Assembly (NCBI RefSeq): GCF_004571075.1
Contig: NZ_SPQP01000019.1
Span: 1 to 64,000, forward strand
Length of the DNA: 64,000 nucleotides
Source: Blastococcus sp. TF02A-35
GTDB lineage: Bacteria > Actinomycetota > Actinomycetes > Mycobacteriales > Geodermatophilaceae
Direction of reading: 5' to 3'
Program-made: the position numbers and the translations under genes
Notes under the pieces: generated by a model
Databases searched by the model: none
What the model saw: the letters and a program-made list of their open reading frames with translations, nothing else
What the model was told of the DNA's origin: nothing
Part shown: positions 41,621 through 52,133 of the stretch, in pieces
Position numbering within the stretch: the first letter of the stretch is position 1
How the letters are laid out: each line of letters opens with the position of its first letter

Positions 41621-43689
41621 CCGGGCCCGACGCCCCGGGGCGCTGCGTGGTCGTCGAGCCGTCCACCGCCGACGTCGCCCTGCTGCGCGGGCTCTCCGGT
41701 GTGGACCTGGTCTCGCCGGGCGAGATCGACGCCCGGCTCGGCACGTCCCCGGAGCCGGTGGACCTCGTGGTCGTCGGGTCGCTGGCCGCCAGCCCGGTCG
41801 CGCTCGCGCAGCGGGCCCACCGACTGGTGCCGGGGGCGTCGGTCGCCGTGCTGAGCACCGACCCCGCGGCCGTGCGCCGCCAGGTCTCCTACGCGCCCGG
41901 GGTGCCCCTGGACGTGCTGGTCGGTACGGCCGGCGACACCGGCCTGCTCGCCGACCTCCGGCAGCTCCGGGAGGCCGCGGCAGGGCGGCGCCGGCACGCC
42001 GCCGTGCTGGCCGCCGTCGCGCGCCGGGCAGCCGCCGCGCCGGGCGGCCCGGCCCCGGGCCCCGCGGCGGTCGGGTCGCTGCTCGAGCACGCCCCGATCG
42101 CCGTCCTGGTCGTCGCGCCCTCCGGGGAGCTGCTCGGCTGGAACCGCCGGGCGGAGCTGGTGCTCGAGCTGGGGCAGGCGCCCACGGGGCACCCCGTCGA
42201 CGAGGTCGTCCCCGGGGCCCTGGCCTACGTCGCGCAGCTGGCGGCCGACGGTCCGCCGCCGGCGCCGGTGCACCTGGGCATCGGCGACCGCCTCGACGTC
42301 GAGCTGACCGCGGTCCGCAGCCAGACCGACCAGGGCCGACCGGTGGTCCTCCTGCTGGTCGCCGACGTCACCGCGCAGCGCCGGGCGGAGCGGGAGCGGG
42401 ACCGGCTCGCCGAGCAGGTGCAGCTGCTCGCGCGGGTGTCCGAGACGCTGGCGGGCTCCCTCGACGTCGAGGAGTCGATGGCCCGGCTGGCGGACGCGCT
42501 GGTCCCGGTGCTCGGCGACTGGGTCAGCATCCAGCTCCGCGAGGAGCGCGACCAGCTCGCCGGGGTGACGGTCCGCCACCGCGACCCGGCACTGGCCGGC
42601 GTCACCCGGGAGATCGAGCGGGTCATCCTCCGCCGTGCCGCGGGCAGCGAGGCCAGCCGCCGGGCCGCCGGGGGAGACGCCGTGCTGTTCCCGAGCGTCG
42701 ACGAGGCGGTCCTCGCCGACCAGGTGCCCGACGAGGAGCTGCGCGCGCTCGTGCGGCGCCTGGGGACCGCCAGCGCCCTGGCCGTCCCGGTCCCGGGCCG
42801 CTCGGGGCTGCTGGGCTCGCTGCTCCTCGCCCGTGGCCCGGGGCGGGCGCCCCTGGAGCAGGGCGACCTGGCGCTGGCCGTCGAGATCGGTCACCGGGCC
42901 GGCATCGCCCTGGACAACGCGCGGCTCTACGCCGGGCAGCGGCACCTGGCCACCGAGCTGCAGCGCAGCCTGCTCACCGACCCGCCGCACCTGCCGGGCG
43001 CCGCGATCGCCGTGCGGTACGTCGCCGCGGCGCGCGAGGCGCAGGTGGGCGGCGACTGGTACGACGCCTTCCGCCTGCCCGACGGCGACCTGGTGCTCGT
43101 CATCGGGGACGTGGTCGGCCACGACACCCGGGCGGCTGCGGCCATGGGCCAGCTGCGCTCCCTCGTGCGCGGCATCGGCTTCACGACCGCCGCGACGCCG
43201 GCGGAGGTGCTGGCGGCGGTCGACCGGGCCGTCGACGGGCTGCAGCTCGCGACCATGGCCACCGCCGTCCTCGCCCAGCTCCGGCTGCCCGGGGACGGCG
43301 AGGGCCCCGGCCTGCTGCGCTGGTCCAACGCCGGCCACCCGGCGCCGGTCCTGCTCGGTGCCGACGGCCGGGCCCGGCTGCTGGGCGCCGTGGACGGTGC
43401 GGCCGACCTGCTCCTCGGCGTGGACCCCGCGGCCCGGCGGCGGGTCGAGGAGGCTGCGATGGCGCCCGGCGACACGCTCCTGCTCTACACCGACGGCCTG
43501 GTGGAGAGCCGGTCGCACGCCCTCGACGAGGGGCTGGACCTGCTGCTGGCGACGGTGGAGCGGCACGCCGACGAGGGGCTGGACGCGCTGTGCGACGCGG
43601 TGCTCGACCGCATGGTGCCCCGCGGTGGCCAGGACGACGTCGCCCTGGTCGCCGTCCGGCCACGCGCTCCGGGGGTGGCCGGGCCCTAG
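41617..43689 (+). CDS. Multidomain PP2C (SpoIIE/RsbU-type) serine phosphatase
   Basis: A 690-residue soluble sensor. Residues 1-120 look like a receiver fold (CVVVEPSTADVALLRGL, DLVVVGSLAASPV) without the phosphorylatable Asp. A PAS domain follows (LLEHAPIAVLVVAPSGELLGWN, about 150-250), then a GAF domain (ETLAGSLDVEESMARLADAL through GIALDNARLYA, about 280-440). The C-terminal phosphatase has VGGDWYDAFRLPDGDLVLVIGDVVGHD and LLLYTDGLVESR with metal-binding Asp residues. Such proteins control anti-sigma-factor antagonists in stress responses; no partner genes are adjacent. GTG overlaps the upstream stop. Confidence 0.9.
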   Translation: MTGPDAPGRCVVVEPSTADVALLRGLSGVDLVSPGEIDARLGTSPEPVDLVVVGSLAASPVALAQRAHRLVPGASVAVLSTDPAAVRRQVSYAPGVPLDVLVGTAGDTGLLADLRQLREAAAGRRRHAAVLAAVARRAAAAPGGPAPGPAAVGSLLEHAPIAVLVVAPSGELLGWNRRAELVLELGQAPTGHPVDEVVPGALAYVAQLAADGPPPAPVHLGIGDRLDVELTAVRSQTDQGRPVVLLLVADVTAQRRAERERDRLAEQVQLLARVSETLAGSLDVEESMARLADALVPVLGDWVSIQLREERDQLAGVTVRHRDPALAGVTREIERVILRRAAGSEASRRAAGGDAVLFPSVDEAVLADQVPDEELRALVRRLGTASALAVPVPGRSGLLGSLLLARGPGRAPLEQGDLALAVEIGHRAGIALDNARLYAGQRHLATELQRSLLTDPPHLPGAAIAVRYVAAAREAQVGGDWYDAFRLPDGDLVLVIGDVVGHDTRAAAAMGQLRSLVRGIGFTTAATPAEVLAAVDRAVDGLQLATMATAVLAQLRLPGDGEGPGLLRWSNAGHPAPVLLGADGRARLLGAVDGAADLLLGVDPAARRRVEEAAMAPGDTLLLYTDGLVESRSHALDEGLDLLLATVERHADEGLDALCDAVLDRMVPRGGQDDVALVAVRPRAPGVAGP

Positions 43690-44006
43690 CCGTCGCCCGG
43701 CGTGTCGCGACGTCGGCGTGTCGGGCCGTCGGGCGGCTCCGTCCCGGCCCCGTGGTTTGCGGAACAGGGACGGCTCGTCGTCGGCCCTGAGCAGCCCGGA
43801 TCACGGAGCGTGAGGGGCCTGGCCGGGTTCGGTTCGCACCCCGGGACGCAGCTCTCGACATCGTGTCGGCTCGCGTGCGGGTGACCTGCGAATTTGCCGG
43901 GAACCGACGTGGCGGACACGCTTCCACGAGAGAGCTGCAGAGCCTCCGAACCAGCGGAAACACCGTCGACCCACCTGGGCCGACGTCGACACGATTGGGT
44001 TGCACC
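43690..44006. other. Intergenic leader region upstream of mihF
   Basis: A 317-base gap, locally less GC-rich (GCGAATTTGCC, GCGGAAACACC). I see no credible open frame and no RNA gene. It presumably holds the mihF promoter and a long leader. I could not pin a confident -10/-35 pair. Confidence 0.5.
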
Positions 44007-44333
44007 ATGCCCCTCCCTGACCTGTCCCCGGAACAACGTGCAGCAGCCCTCGAGAAGGCCGCCGCGGCCCGCAAGGCCCGCGCCGAGCTGCGTGAGCGGC
44101 TCAAGAGCAAGGGGGCGACGGTCGGTGACGTCCTCAAGCAGGGCGAGACCGACGAAGTGATCGGCAAGATGCGCGTCTCGGCCGTCCTGGAGTCCCTGCC
44201 GGGAGTCGGCAAGGCCCGGGCTGCGAAGATCATGGAACGCCTGGAGATCTCCCCGACGCGGCGCGTGCGGGGCCTGGGCGCCAACCAGCGCCGTGCGCTG
44301 GAGTCCGAGTTCGGCGGCGAGCAGGTCGTCTGA
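44007..44333 (+). CDS. mihF: Actinobacterial integration host factor (mIHF/sIHF)
   Basis: A 108-residue nucleoid-associated protein. [20 protein letters not shown] begins the basic helix, and [20 protein letters not shown] is the helix-two-turns-helix DNA-binding motif. The C-terminus is [19 protein letters not shown]. The frame stays open upstream to 43863, but ATG 44007 matches the family. Directly upstream of gmk-rpoZ is its conserved locus. Confidence 0.96.
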   Translation: MPLPDLSPEQRAAALEKAAAARKARAELRERLKSKGATVGDVLKQGETDEVIGKMRVSAVLESLPGVGKARAAKIMERLEISPTRRVRGLGANQRRALESEFGGEQVV

Positions 44334-44376
44334 CCCGGCTCCCGGCCGCACGCACGACCCGGGGCGAGGACGACGA

Positions 44377-44976
44377 GTGGCAGCAGCGACACCGGCACGG
44401 CTGACCGTGCTCTCCGGGCCCTCCGGAGTCGGCAAGGGCACCGTCGTCGCCGAGGTCCGACGCCGGCACCCCGACGTGTGGGTGTCGGTGTCGGTCACCA
44501 CCCGTCGTCCCCGCTCCGGGGAGGTGGACGGTGCCCACTACCACTTCGTCAGCGACGCGGAGTTCGACCGGCTGATCGCCACCGACGGGCTGCTGGAGTG
44601 GGCCGAGTACGCCGGCAACCGCTACGGCACCCCGGTCGAGCCGGTGCGCGCGCAGCTCGCCAGCGGCCGCCCGGCCCTGCTGGAGATCGAGCTGCAGGGC
44701 GCCCGCCAGGTGCGGGCGCGGGCCCCCGAGGCGCAGCTGGTCTTCCTGGCCCCGCCGTCGTGGGCCGACCTCGTGAGCCGGCTGGCCGGCCGGGGCTCGG
44801 AGTCCGCCGACGTCCAGTCCGAGCGGCTGCGCATCGCGCAGGCCGAGCTGGACTCCTCGGGGGAGTTCGACGTGGTGGTCGTCAACGACGACGTGGCCAG
44901 GGCCGCGGACGAGTTGGTAGGCTTGCTGACTGCGCCGTCGCCCGGTCTGCACCAGGAGGCCGGCGCTCACGAGTGA
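44377..44976 (+). CDS. gmk: Guanylate kinase
   Basis: A 199-residue P-loop kinase converting GMP to GDP. Walker [13 protein letters not shown], the GMP-binding [20 protein letters not shown] and the lid region are clear. GTG 44377 has GAGGA 6 bases upstream; the frame is open further upstream without homology. In actinobacteria Gmk is a known target of (p)ppGpp, made by Rel in this window. Confidence 0.95.
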   Translation: MAAATPARLTVLSGPSGVGKGTVVAEVRRRHPDVWVSVSVTTRRPRSGEVDGAHYHFVSDAEFDRLIATDGLLEWAEYAGNRYGTPVEPVRAQLASGRPALLEIELQGARQVRARAPEAQLVFLAPPSWADLVSRLAGRGSESADVQSERLRIAQAELDSSGEFDVVVVNDDVARAADELVGLLTAPSPGLHQEAGAHE

Positions 44977-45040
44977 GTCGGCGGTTGACCGCCCGCCGCC
45001 CCGCTCACTCCCACCGATCGATTGAGGAGCACGCCCGCCC

Positions 45041-45304
45041 GTGTCCGGAGTCGCACCTGCCCCCGAGGGCATCACCAACCCGCCGATCGACGAGCTGCTC
45101 GAGCGCACCAGCAGCAAGTACGGCCTGGTCATCTTCGCCGCCAAGCGCGCGCGGCAGATCAACGCCTACTACAGCCAGCTCTCCGAGGGCCTGCTCGAGT
45201 ACGTCGGCCCCCTGGTCGACACCGCTCCGCAGGAGAAGCCCCTGTCGATCGCGCTGCGCGAGATCAACGAGGGCCTGCTGGCCCACACCGCCGGCGAGAA
45301 CTGA
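45041..45304 (+). CDS. rpoZ: RNA polymerase omega subunit
   Basis: An 87-residue omega subunit. [20 protein letters not shown] then [14 protein letters not shown], the RNA-polymerase-contacting MxA/KRARQIN segment, and [13 protein letters not shown] follow the actinobacterial pattern. The nearest GAGGAG is rather far from the GTG. Two hairpins follow the stop. Confidence 0.95.
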   Translation: MSGVAPAPEGITNPPIDELLERTSSKYGLVIFAAKRARQINAYYSQLSEGLLEYVGPLVDTAPQEKPLSIALREINEGLLAHTAGEN

Positions 45305-45312
45305 GGACGGAC

Positions 45313-45331
45313 CCCGCTGCCCCGCAGCGGG
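45313..45331 (+). terminator. Hairpin just after rpoZ
   Basis: CCCGCTGC and GCAGCGGG form a perfect 8-bp stem with a 3-base loop, 8 bases past the rpoZ stop. Confidence 0.55.
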
Positions 45332-45358
45332 CCGTTCCAGCACCTCACCTGGATGGAT

Positions 45359-45392
45359 GACGACGCCCCTGGCTCCGGCCGGGGGCGTCGTC
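45359..45392 (+). terminator. Second hairpin between rpoZ and coaBC
   Basis: GACGACGCCCC (45359-45369) and GGGGCGTCGTC (45382-45392) form a perfect 11-bp stem with a 12-base loop, followed directly by the coaBC promoter. It likely separates the mihF-gmk-rpoZ unit from coaBC. Confidence 0.7.
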
Positions 45393-45402
45393 GCGTCTGC
45401 GG

Positions 45403-45408
45403 CAGGAT
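45403..45408 (+). promoter_or_regulatory. Putative leaderless promoter of coaBC
   Basis: CAGGAT ends 6 bases before the ATG at 45415, a one-mismatch TANNNT element, with no Shine-Dalgarno between. Confidence 0.42.
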
Positions 45409-45414
45409 GAGCAC

Positions 45415-46638
45415 ATGAGCCGGATCGTGCTGGGCGTCAGCGGTGGCGTCGCCGCCTACAAGGCCGCGCTGCTGCTGCGCGCGTTCACCGAGGCCGGGCA
45501 CGACGTGCGCGTCGTCCCGACCCCGGGTGCGCTGCACTTCGTCGGGGCCGCCACCTTCGAGGCGCTGTCGGGCAACCCGGTCACCACCGACGTCTGGTCC
45601 GACGTCCCCGAGGTCGCGCACGTGCGCATCGGGCAGGAGGCCGACCTCGTCGTCGTCGCCCCCGCCACCGCCGACCTGCTGGCCCGAGCCGCCATGGGCC
45701 GGGCCGACGACCTGCTCACCGCGACACTGCTGACGGCGCACTGCCCGGTCGTCTTCGTGCCGGCCATGCACACCGAGATGTGGCTGCACCCGGCGACGCA
45801 GGACAACGTCGCCACCCTGCGCCGTCGCGGCGCCGTGGTGCTCCCGCCGGCGGTGGGGCGGCTGACCGGGCCGGACTCCGGCCCCGGTCGCCTGCCCGAG
45901 CCGGCCGACATCGCGGCGCTGGCGACCGTGGTCCTCGACGCGGGCGCCGGTGCGCTGGCCCAGGACCTGGTCGGCCGCCGGGTCGTCATCAGCGCCGGTG
46001 GCACCCGCGAGCCCCTGGACCCGGTGCGCTACCTGGGCAACCGGTCGTCGGGGAGGCAGGGCTGGGCGCTGGCCCGGGTGGCCGCCGCCCGGGGTGCCGA
46101 CGTCGTGCTGGTCGCGGCGAACGTCGAGCTGCCGGCACCCTTCGGCGTCCGGGTGGTGCCGGTCGGCACCGCCGAGGAGCTGCGCGCCGCCGTGCTGGCC
46201 GAGGCCGCCGACGCCGACGTCGTCGTCATGAGCGCCGCGGTGGCGGACTTCCGGCCGGCGAGCGTGGCCGCCACCAAGATGAAGAAGGGGTCGGCGAGCG
46301 AGCCGGACTCCGTCCCGCTCGTGCGCAACCCCGACGTCCTGGCCGAGCTGGTCGCCGAGCGCACCGCCGGGCAGCTCGTCGTCGGCTTCGCTGCCGAGAC
46401 CGGTGACGCCGACGGCGACGTGCTGGCCCACGCCCGCGCCAAGCTGGCCCGGAAGGGCTGCGACGTGCTCGTGGTGAACGACGTCTCGGCCGGCCGGGTC
46501 TTCGGCCGGGCGGAGAACTCGGTCGTCGTGCTCGGCGCCGACGGCTCCGCGACCGAGGTGCCGGAGGGCACCAAGGACGCCGTCGCCGCCGGGATCTGGA
46601 CCGCCGTGACCCCGAGGCTTCCCACTCCCGCGGGGTAG
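45415..46638 (+). CDS. coaBC: Bifunctional phosphopantothenoylcysteine decarboxylase/phosphopantothenate--cysteine ligase
   Basis: A 407-residue CoA-biosynthesis enzyme. The N-terminal CoaC flavoprotein begins VLGVSGGVAAYKAALLLRAF, with APATADLLARAAMGRADDLL and PAMHTEMWLHP (His in place of the Asn of the E. coli PxMNxxMW motif). The C-terminal CoaB half has SAGGTREPLDPVRYLGNRSSG, AAVADFRPA and the KMKKG Lys. It follows rpoZ as in most actinobacteria. Confidence 0.95.
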   Translation: MSRIVLGVSGGVAAYKAALLLRAFTEAGHDVRVVPTPGALHFVGAATFEALSGNPVTTDVWSDVPEVAHVRIGQEADLVVVAPATADLLARAAMGRADDLLTATLLTAHCPVVFVPAMHTEMWLHPATQDNVATLRRRGAVVLPPAVGRLTGPDSGPGRLPEPADIAALATVVLDAGAGALAQDLVGRRVVISAGGTREPLDPVRYLGNRSSGRQGWALARVAAARGADVVLVAANVELPAPFGVRVVPVGTAEELRAAVLAEAADADVVVMSAAVADFRPASVAATKMKKGSASEPDSVPLVRNPDVLAELVAERTAGQLVVGFAAETGDADGDVLAHARAKLARKGCDVLVVNDVSAGRVFGRAENSVVVLGADGSATEVPEGTKDAVAAGIWTAVTPRLPTPAG

Positions 46639-46677
46639 TGCGAGCACGCCCACGCGCCCGCGCCCCGGCCCCGCCGG

Positions 46678-46683
46678 TAACGT
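46678..46683 (+). promoter_or_regulatory. Putative -10 element of metK
   Basis: TAACGT lies 73 bases before the metK GTG. The leader between them shows no S-adenosylmethionine riboswitch that I recognise. Confidence 0.35.
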
Positions 46684-46755
46684 GCGCACCCGGTGCCGGC
46701 CGCCCGGCCGCCCACCGCAGGATCGTCCGCGCCCCGACACCCCAGGGAGTACCGA

Positions 46756-47946
<1,191 letters not shown>

Positions 47947-47999
47947 GCCGGACCGCGCTGAGCACCTCCGTCCCACCCGACGACCCGGGCCGCCCCACG

Positions 48000-49955
48000 G
48001 TGGCCCGGGTCGTCGTCGACGTGCCTCTTGCGCACCTGGACCGGCCGTTCGACTACGCGGTCCCGGAGAAGTTCGCCGCGCTGGTGCAGCCCGGGTGCCG
48101 GGTGCGGGTGCGCTTCCACGGCCGGCTGGTCGACGGCGTCGTGTGGGAGCTGGGCGACACCACCGACTTCACCGGCACGCTGCAGCCGCTGTCGCACGTG
48201 CCGTCGGGGGAGCCGGTGCTCACCCCCCAGGTCGCCAGACTCGTGCGGGCCGTCGCCGACCGGTACGCCGGCACCGCCAGCGACGTGCTCCGGCTGGCCC
48301 TCCCGCCCCGCCGGGCCGCGGCGGAGAAGCGCGAGTCCCCGACGCCGGAGGCGCTGCCCGAGGCGCCGGACCCCGCCGGCTTCGCCCGGTACACCGCCGG
48401 CCCCGCGCTGCTCGCCGCCCTCGCCGAGGGCAGGCCGGCCCGGGCGGTGTGGACCGCGCTGCCGGGGGAGGACTGGCCCACCCGGCTCGTCGAGCTGTGC
48501 CGTGCGGCCCTGTCCGGACGGCGCGGGGCGCTGGTCGTCGTGCCCGACGGCAAGGACCTCGACCGGCTCGAGGCCGCCGCCCGGCGGCTGCTCCCGGAGC
48601 ACTCGTTCACCGTGCTGCGCGCCGACGACTCCCCGGAGAAGCGCTACCGCCGGTTCCTCGCCGCCTCGCGCGGCGCCGCCCAGGTGGTCCTCGGTACCCG
48701 CGCGGCCATGTTCGCGCCGGTCCGCGACCTGGGCCTGGTGGCCATCTGGGACGACGGCGACGACCTGCACGCCGACGAGCACGCCCCCTACCCCCACGCC
48801 CGGGACGTCCTGGTCCAGCGCGCGTGGCTGGACTCCTGCGCCGCGGTGGTCGCCGGCACCTCCCGGACCGCCGAGGCGGCGGTGCTGGTCGAGTCCGGGT
48901 GGGCGCACGAGCTGGTTGCCGACCGCGCCGTGCTCCGCGCGAGCGCACCGCGGGTCCAGGCCCTGGGTGACGACTTCGAGCTCGCCCGCGACCCCGCGGC
49001 GCGGTCGGCGCGGCTGCCCTCGCTGGCGCACACCGCCGCGCGCAAGGCGCTGGCCGACGGCGCCCCCGTCCTCGTGCAGGTGCCGCGCCGGGGCTACGTG
49101 CCGTCGCTGTCCTGCGCCCGGTGCCGGGCGCCGGCCCGGTGCGCCCACTGCGCCGGCCCACTCGGCATCTCGCCGCGGCCGGGCCCCGGCGGCACCCGCA
49201 TCCCGGCCTGCCGCTGGTGCGCCCGCCCCGCGGCCACCTTCGACTGCCCGCACTGCCACGGCACCAAGCTGCGGGCCGCGGTGATCGGGGAGAGCCGGAC
49301 CGCCGAGGAGCTGGCGCGCGCCTTCCCCGGCGCGGTCGTGCGGACCTCGGGCAGCACCACCGGCGTGCTGGCCACCGTGCCGTCCGGGCCGGCGCTCGTC
49401 GTCGCCACCCCCGGGGCCGAGCCGGTGGCCGAGGGCGGCTACGGCGCGGCGCTGCTGCTGGACTCCTGGGCGCTGCTGGGCCGGGCCGACCTCCGGGCCG
49501 GCGAGGAGACGATGCGGCGCTGGCTGAACGCGGCCACCCTGGTGCGCCCGGCCTCGGCCGGCGGGCAGGTGGTCGTCGCCGCGGACGCCGCGCACCCGGT
49601 GGTCCAGGCGCTGGTCCGCTGGGACCCGGCGTGGCTGGCCGAGCGCGAGCTGGCCGACCGGCGCGAGCTGGGCTTCCCGCCGGTCACCCGCATGGCCTCG
49701 CTCTCGGCGTCGCCGGCGGCGCTGGCCGAGTTCCTCGCCGCCCTGCGGCTGCCGGGCGGCGCGGACCTGCTCGGGCCCGTACCCGAGCGGCCCCGGCCGG
49801 GCCAGGAGGGGGAGCGCGAGCGCTACCTGGTGCGGGTGCCCCGGGCGCAGGGCGCCGCGCTCGCGCACGCGCTCGCGGAGGTGCAGGGCGTGCGCAGCGC
49901 CCGCAAGGTGCCCGAGCACGTCCGGGTGCAGCTGGACCCGCTCGACCTGGTCTGA
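48000..49955 (+). CDS. priA: Primosomal protein N' (PriA), ATPase-degenerate actinobacterial form
   Basis: About 651 residues. The N-terminal DNA-binding part VARVVVDVPLAHLDRPFDYAV is typical, and the zinc cluster is complete (CARCRAPARCAHC, CRWCARP, CPHCHG: eight Cys). Yet the Walker A position reads WTALPGEDW, not GxTGSGKT, and the DEEH-type motif reads WDDGDDLHADEH. It probably has no helicase activity and may only help load replication proteins; this loss is general in actinobacteria. GTG 48000 is the first good start codon after metK in this frame, with a weak ribosome binding site; CTG or an overlapping upstream start is possible. Confidence 0.88.
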   Translation: MARVVVDVPLAHLDRPFDYAVPEKFAALVQPGCRVRVRFHGRLVDGVVWELGDTTDFTGTLQPLSHVPSGEPVLTPQVARLVRAVADRYAGTASDVLRLALPPRRAAAEKRESPTPEALPEAPDPAGFARYTAGPALLAALAEGRPARAVWTALPGEDWPTRLVELCRAALSGRRGALVVVPDGKDLDRLEAAARRLLPEHSFTVLRADDSPEKRYRRFLAASRGAAQVVLGTRAAMFAPVRDLGLVAIWDDGDDLHADEHAPYPHARDVLVQRAWLDSCAAVVAGTSRTAEAAVLVESGWAHELVADRAVLRASAPRVQALGDDFELARDPAARSARLPSLAHTAARKALADGAPVLVQVPRRGYVPSLSCARCRAPARCAHCAGPLGISPRPGPGGTRIPACRWCARPAATFDCPHCHGTKLRAAVIGESRTAEELARAFPGAVVRTSGSTTGVLATVPSGPALVVATPGAEPVAEGGYGAALLLDSWALLGRADLRAGEETMRRWLNAATLVRPASAGGQVVVAADAAHPVVQALVRWDPAWLAERELADRRELGFPPVTRMASLSASPAALAEFLAALRLPGGADLLGPVPERPRPGQEGERERYLVRVPRAQGAALAHALAEVQGVRSARKVPEHVRVQLDPLDLV

Positions 49956-50677
49956 TGGGGCCCGTGCGGACGATCGGACTGCTGGGCGGGATGAGCTGGG
50001 AGAGCAGCGCGCTGTACTACCGGCTGCTCAACGAGGCGGTGCGCGAGCGGCTGGGCGGGCTGCACTCCGCCCGCTGCGTGCTGCTGTCGGTGGACTTCGC
50101 GGAGATCGAGCGGCTGCAGGTCGCCGGCGACTGGGACCGCGCGGGCGAGCTGCTGGCCGCCGACGCCCGCTCGCTGCAGGCCGCCGGCGCCGACCTCGTG
50201 CTGCTGTGCACGAACACCATGCACGTCGTCGCCGGTGCGGTGACCGCAGGCCTCGACGTCCCGCTGCTGCACATCGGCGACAGCACGGCCGAGGCGGTCA
50301 CCGCGGCCGGGCTCGGCCGCATCGGCCTGCTCGGCACCCGCTACACGATGGAGCAGCCGTTCCTGCTCGACCGGCTCTCCGCCGCCGGGCTGGAGGTCGT
50401 CGTCCCCGACCAGGCGGACCGCGACCTGGTCCACCGCGTGATCTTCGAGGAGCTCGTCCTCGGCGTGGTCCGGGAGGAGTCGCGCACCGCCTACCGCGAG
50501 GTGGTCGCCCGCGGGGCGCAGGGCGTGGTCCTCGGCTGCACCGAGATCGAGCTGCTCCTCGGGCCCGACGACGTCGACGTGCCGACCTTCCCCACGACGG
50601 CGCTGCACGTGGCGGCCGCTGTCCGCGCCGCGCTGGGGGAAGGCGGCCCACCGGCCCCGACTACCATCGACGGGTGA
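49955..50677 (+). CDS. Aspartate/glutamate racemase family protein
   Basis: A 240-residue PLP-independent amino-acid racemase. [21 protein letters not shown] is the family start. The two active-site Cys are in [10 protein letters not shown] and [13 protein letters not shown]. Likely an aspartate or broad-specificity racemase, possibly feeding D-amino acids to the cell wall. ATG overlaps the priA stop by one base; its stop overlaps the def start. Confidence 0.88.
   Translation: MGPVRTIGLLGGMSWESSALYYRLLNEAVRERLGGLHSARCVLLSVDFAEIERLQVAGDWDRAGELLAADARSLQAAGADLVLLCTNTMHVVAGAVTAGLDVPLLHIGDSTAEAVTAAGLGRIGLLGTRYTMEQPFLLDRLSAAGLEVVVPDQADRDLVHRVIFEELVLGVVREESRTAYREVVARGAQGVVLGCTEIELLLGPDDVDVPTFPTTALHVAAAVRAALGEGGPPAPTTIDG
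50662..50667 (+). promoter_or_regulatory. Putative leaderless promoter of def
   Basis: TACCAT ends 6 bases before the def GTG at 50674. It lies inside the last codons of the racemase gene. Confidence 0.45.
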
Positions 50678-51207
50678 GCGTCACCCCCATCCGGCTGTTC
50701 GGCGACCCGGTCCTGCACCGTCCCGCCGCCCCGGTCGTCGACTTCGACCGCGAGCTGCGGCAGCTCGTCGCGGACCTGACCGACACCATGCACGCCGCGG
50801 GCGGGGCCGGCCTGGCCGCCCCGCAGATCGGTGTCGGCCTGCGGGTCTTCACCTGGTACGTCGACGGCGAGGTCGGCCACCTGGTGAACCCCGACGTCAC
50901 GCCGATCGGGGAGGAGACCGAGGAGGGCCCCGAGGGCTGCCTGTCCATCCCGGACCTGCGCTTCGACTGCCGACGGCACCTGTACGTCGCGGCCACCGGC
51001 TGGGACATGCACGGCGAGCCGGTCCGCGTGGAGGGCTCGCACCTGCTGGCCCGCGCCGTGCAGCACGAGACCGACCACCTCGACGGCGTGCTGTTCGTCG
51101 ACCGGCTCGACGCAGCGGCCCGCGAGGCGGCGCTGGCCGAGATCAGGGCGGCGGAGTGGGCCGGCATGGGTGCCTGGGTCCCGCGCGTGGAGGTGAGCCC
51201 CCACTGA
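50674..51207 (+). CDS. def: Peptide deformylase
   Basis: A 177-residue metallo-hydrolase removing the formyl group from nascent proteins. All three motifs are intact: [17 protein letters not shown] with the metal Cys, and QHETDHLDG with the two His and catalytic Glu. GTG overlaps the upstream stop. The gene for the matching formyltransferase follows directly. Confidence 0.96.
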   Translation: MSVTPIRLFGDPVLHRPAAPVVDFDRELRQLVADLTDTMHAAGGAGLAAPQIGVGLRVFTWYVDGEVGHLVNPDVTPIGEETEEGPEGCLSIPDLRFDCRRHLYVAATGWDMHGEPVRVEGSHLLARAVQHETDHLDGVLFVDRLDAAAREAALAEIRAAEWAGMGAWVPRVEVSPH

Positions 51208-52133
51208 GGCTGCTCTTCGCCGGCACGCCGGCGCCCGCCGTCCCCTCGCTCGACGCCCTCCTGGCCTCCGGCCACGAGGTGGTCGCCGTGCTCACCCGGC
51301 CCGACGCCCGCTCGGGCCGCGGCCGCAAGGTCAGCCGCTCTCCGGTCGCGGAGCGGGCCGACGAGGCGGGGGTCCCCGTGCTCCAGCCACGCTCGCCTCG
51401 CGAGCCGGAGTTCCTCCAGCAGCTGGCCGACCTCGCCGTCGACTGCGCGCCGGTCGTCGCCTACGGGGCACTGGTGCCGCAGGCGGCCCTGGACCTGCCC
51501 CGCCACGGCTGGGTCAACCTGCACTTCTCGCTGCTGCCCGCCTGGCGGGGCGCCGCCCCCGTCCAGCACGCGGTGATGGCGGGCGACGAGGTGACCGGTG
51601 CGTCGACCTTCCTGCTCGAGGCCGGCCTGGACACCGGCCCGGTCCTCGGCACCCTGACCGAGGCGATCCGGCCGCGCGACACCGCTGGGGACCTGCTCGA
51701 GCGGCTCGCCGTCAGCGGCGCCGGGCTGCTCGTGGCGACGCTGGACGGGATCGAGGCCGGCGCCCTGGAGGCGCAGCCGCAGCCGGCCGAGGGCGTGAGC
51801 CTCGCGCCCAAGGTCGAGACCGCGGACGCGCGCGTCGACTGGGCGCTGCCGACCCACGTGGTGGACCGGCGGGTCCGCGGCGTCACCCCGGCCCCGGGGG
51901 CCTGGACGACGTGGCGGGGCGAGCGGATGCGGCTGGCCCCGGTGGAGCCGGTCGCCGACGGTCCCGAGCTGGCGCCCGGTGAGGTGCGGCTCGACTCCGG
52001 CGCCGTCCTCGTCGGCACCGGCACCGGCCGCGTCCGGCTCTCGCAGGTGCAGCCGGCCGGCAAGCGGATGCTGCCCGCGGCCGACTGGGCGCGGGGCGCC
52101 CGCCCGGCGCCCGGTGAGCGGGTGGGGGAGTGA
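51204..52133 (+). CDS. fmt: Methionyl-tRNA formyltransferase with a CTG start
   Basis: A 309-residue enzyme formylating initiator Met-tRNA. The family start MRLxFAGTPxPAVPSL aligns with [16 protein letters not shown] here, so the first residue is encoded by CTG at 51204. GGAGG lies 10 bases upstream, and CTGA overlaps the def stop by four bases, like other junctions in the window. The only upstream in-frame alternative is GTG 51156, adding 16 non-homologous residues. The catalytic Asn-His-Asp are in [18 protein letters not shown] and LEAGLDTG; a C-terminal OB domain follows. The stop overlaps rsmB. Confidence 0.93.
   Translation: MRLLFAGTPAPAVPSLDALLASGHEVVAVLTRPDARSGRGRKVSRSPVAERADEAGVPVLQPRSPREPEFLQQLADLAVDCAPVVAYGALVPQAALDLPRHGWVNLHFSLLPAWRGAAPVQHAVMAGDEVTGASTFLLEAGLDTGPVLGTLTEAIRPRDTAGDLLERLAVSGAGLLVATLDGIEAGALEAQPQPAEGVSLAPKVETADARVDWALPTHVVDRRVRGVTPAPGAWTTWRGERMRLAPVEPVADGPELAPGEVRLDSGAVLVGTGTGRVRLSQVQPAGKRMLPAADWARGARPAPGERVGE

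Noticed and set aside
43863-44006. Longer mihF product starting at 43863
   Set aside because: The extra 48 residues are not family-like; mIHF proteins start at [10 protein letters not shown].
46639-46755. SAM riboswitch upstream of metK
   Set aside because: The 117-base gap is nearly all G/C and lacks recognisable SAM-I or SAM-II/IV cores.
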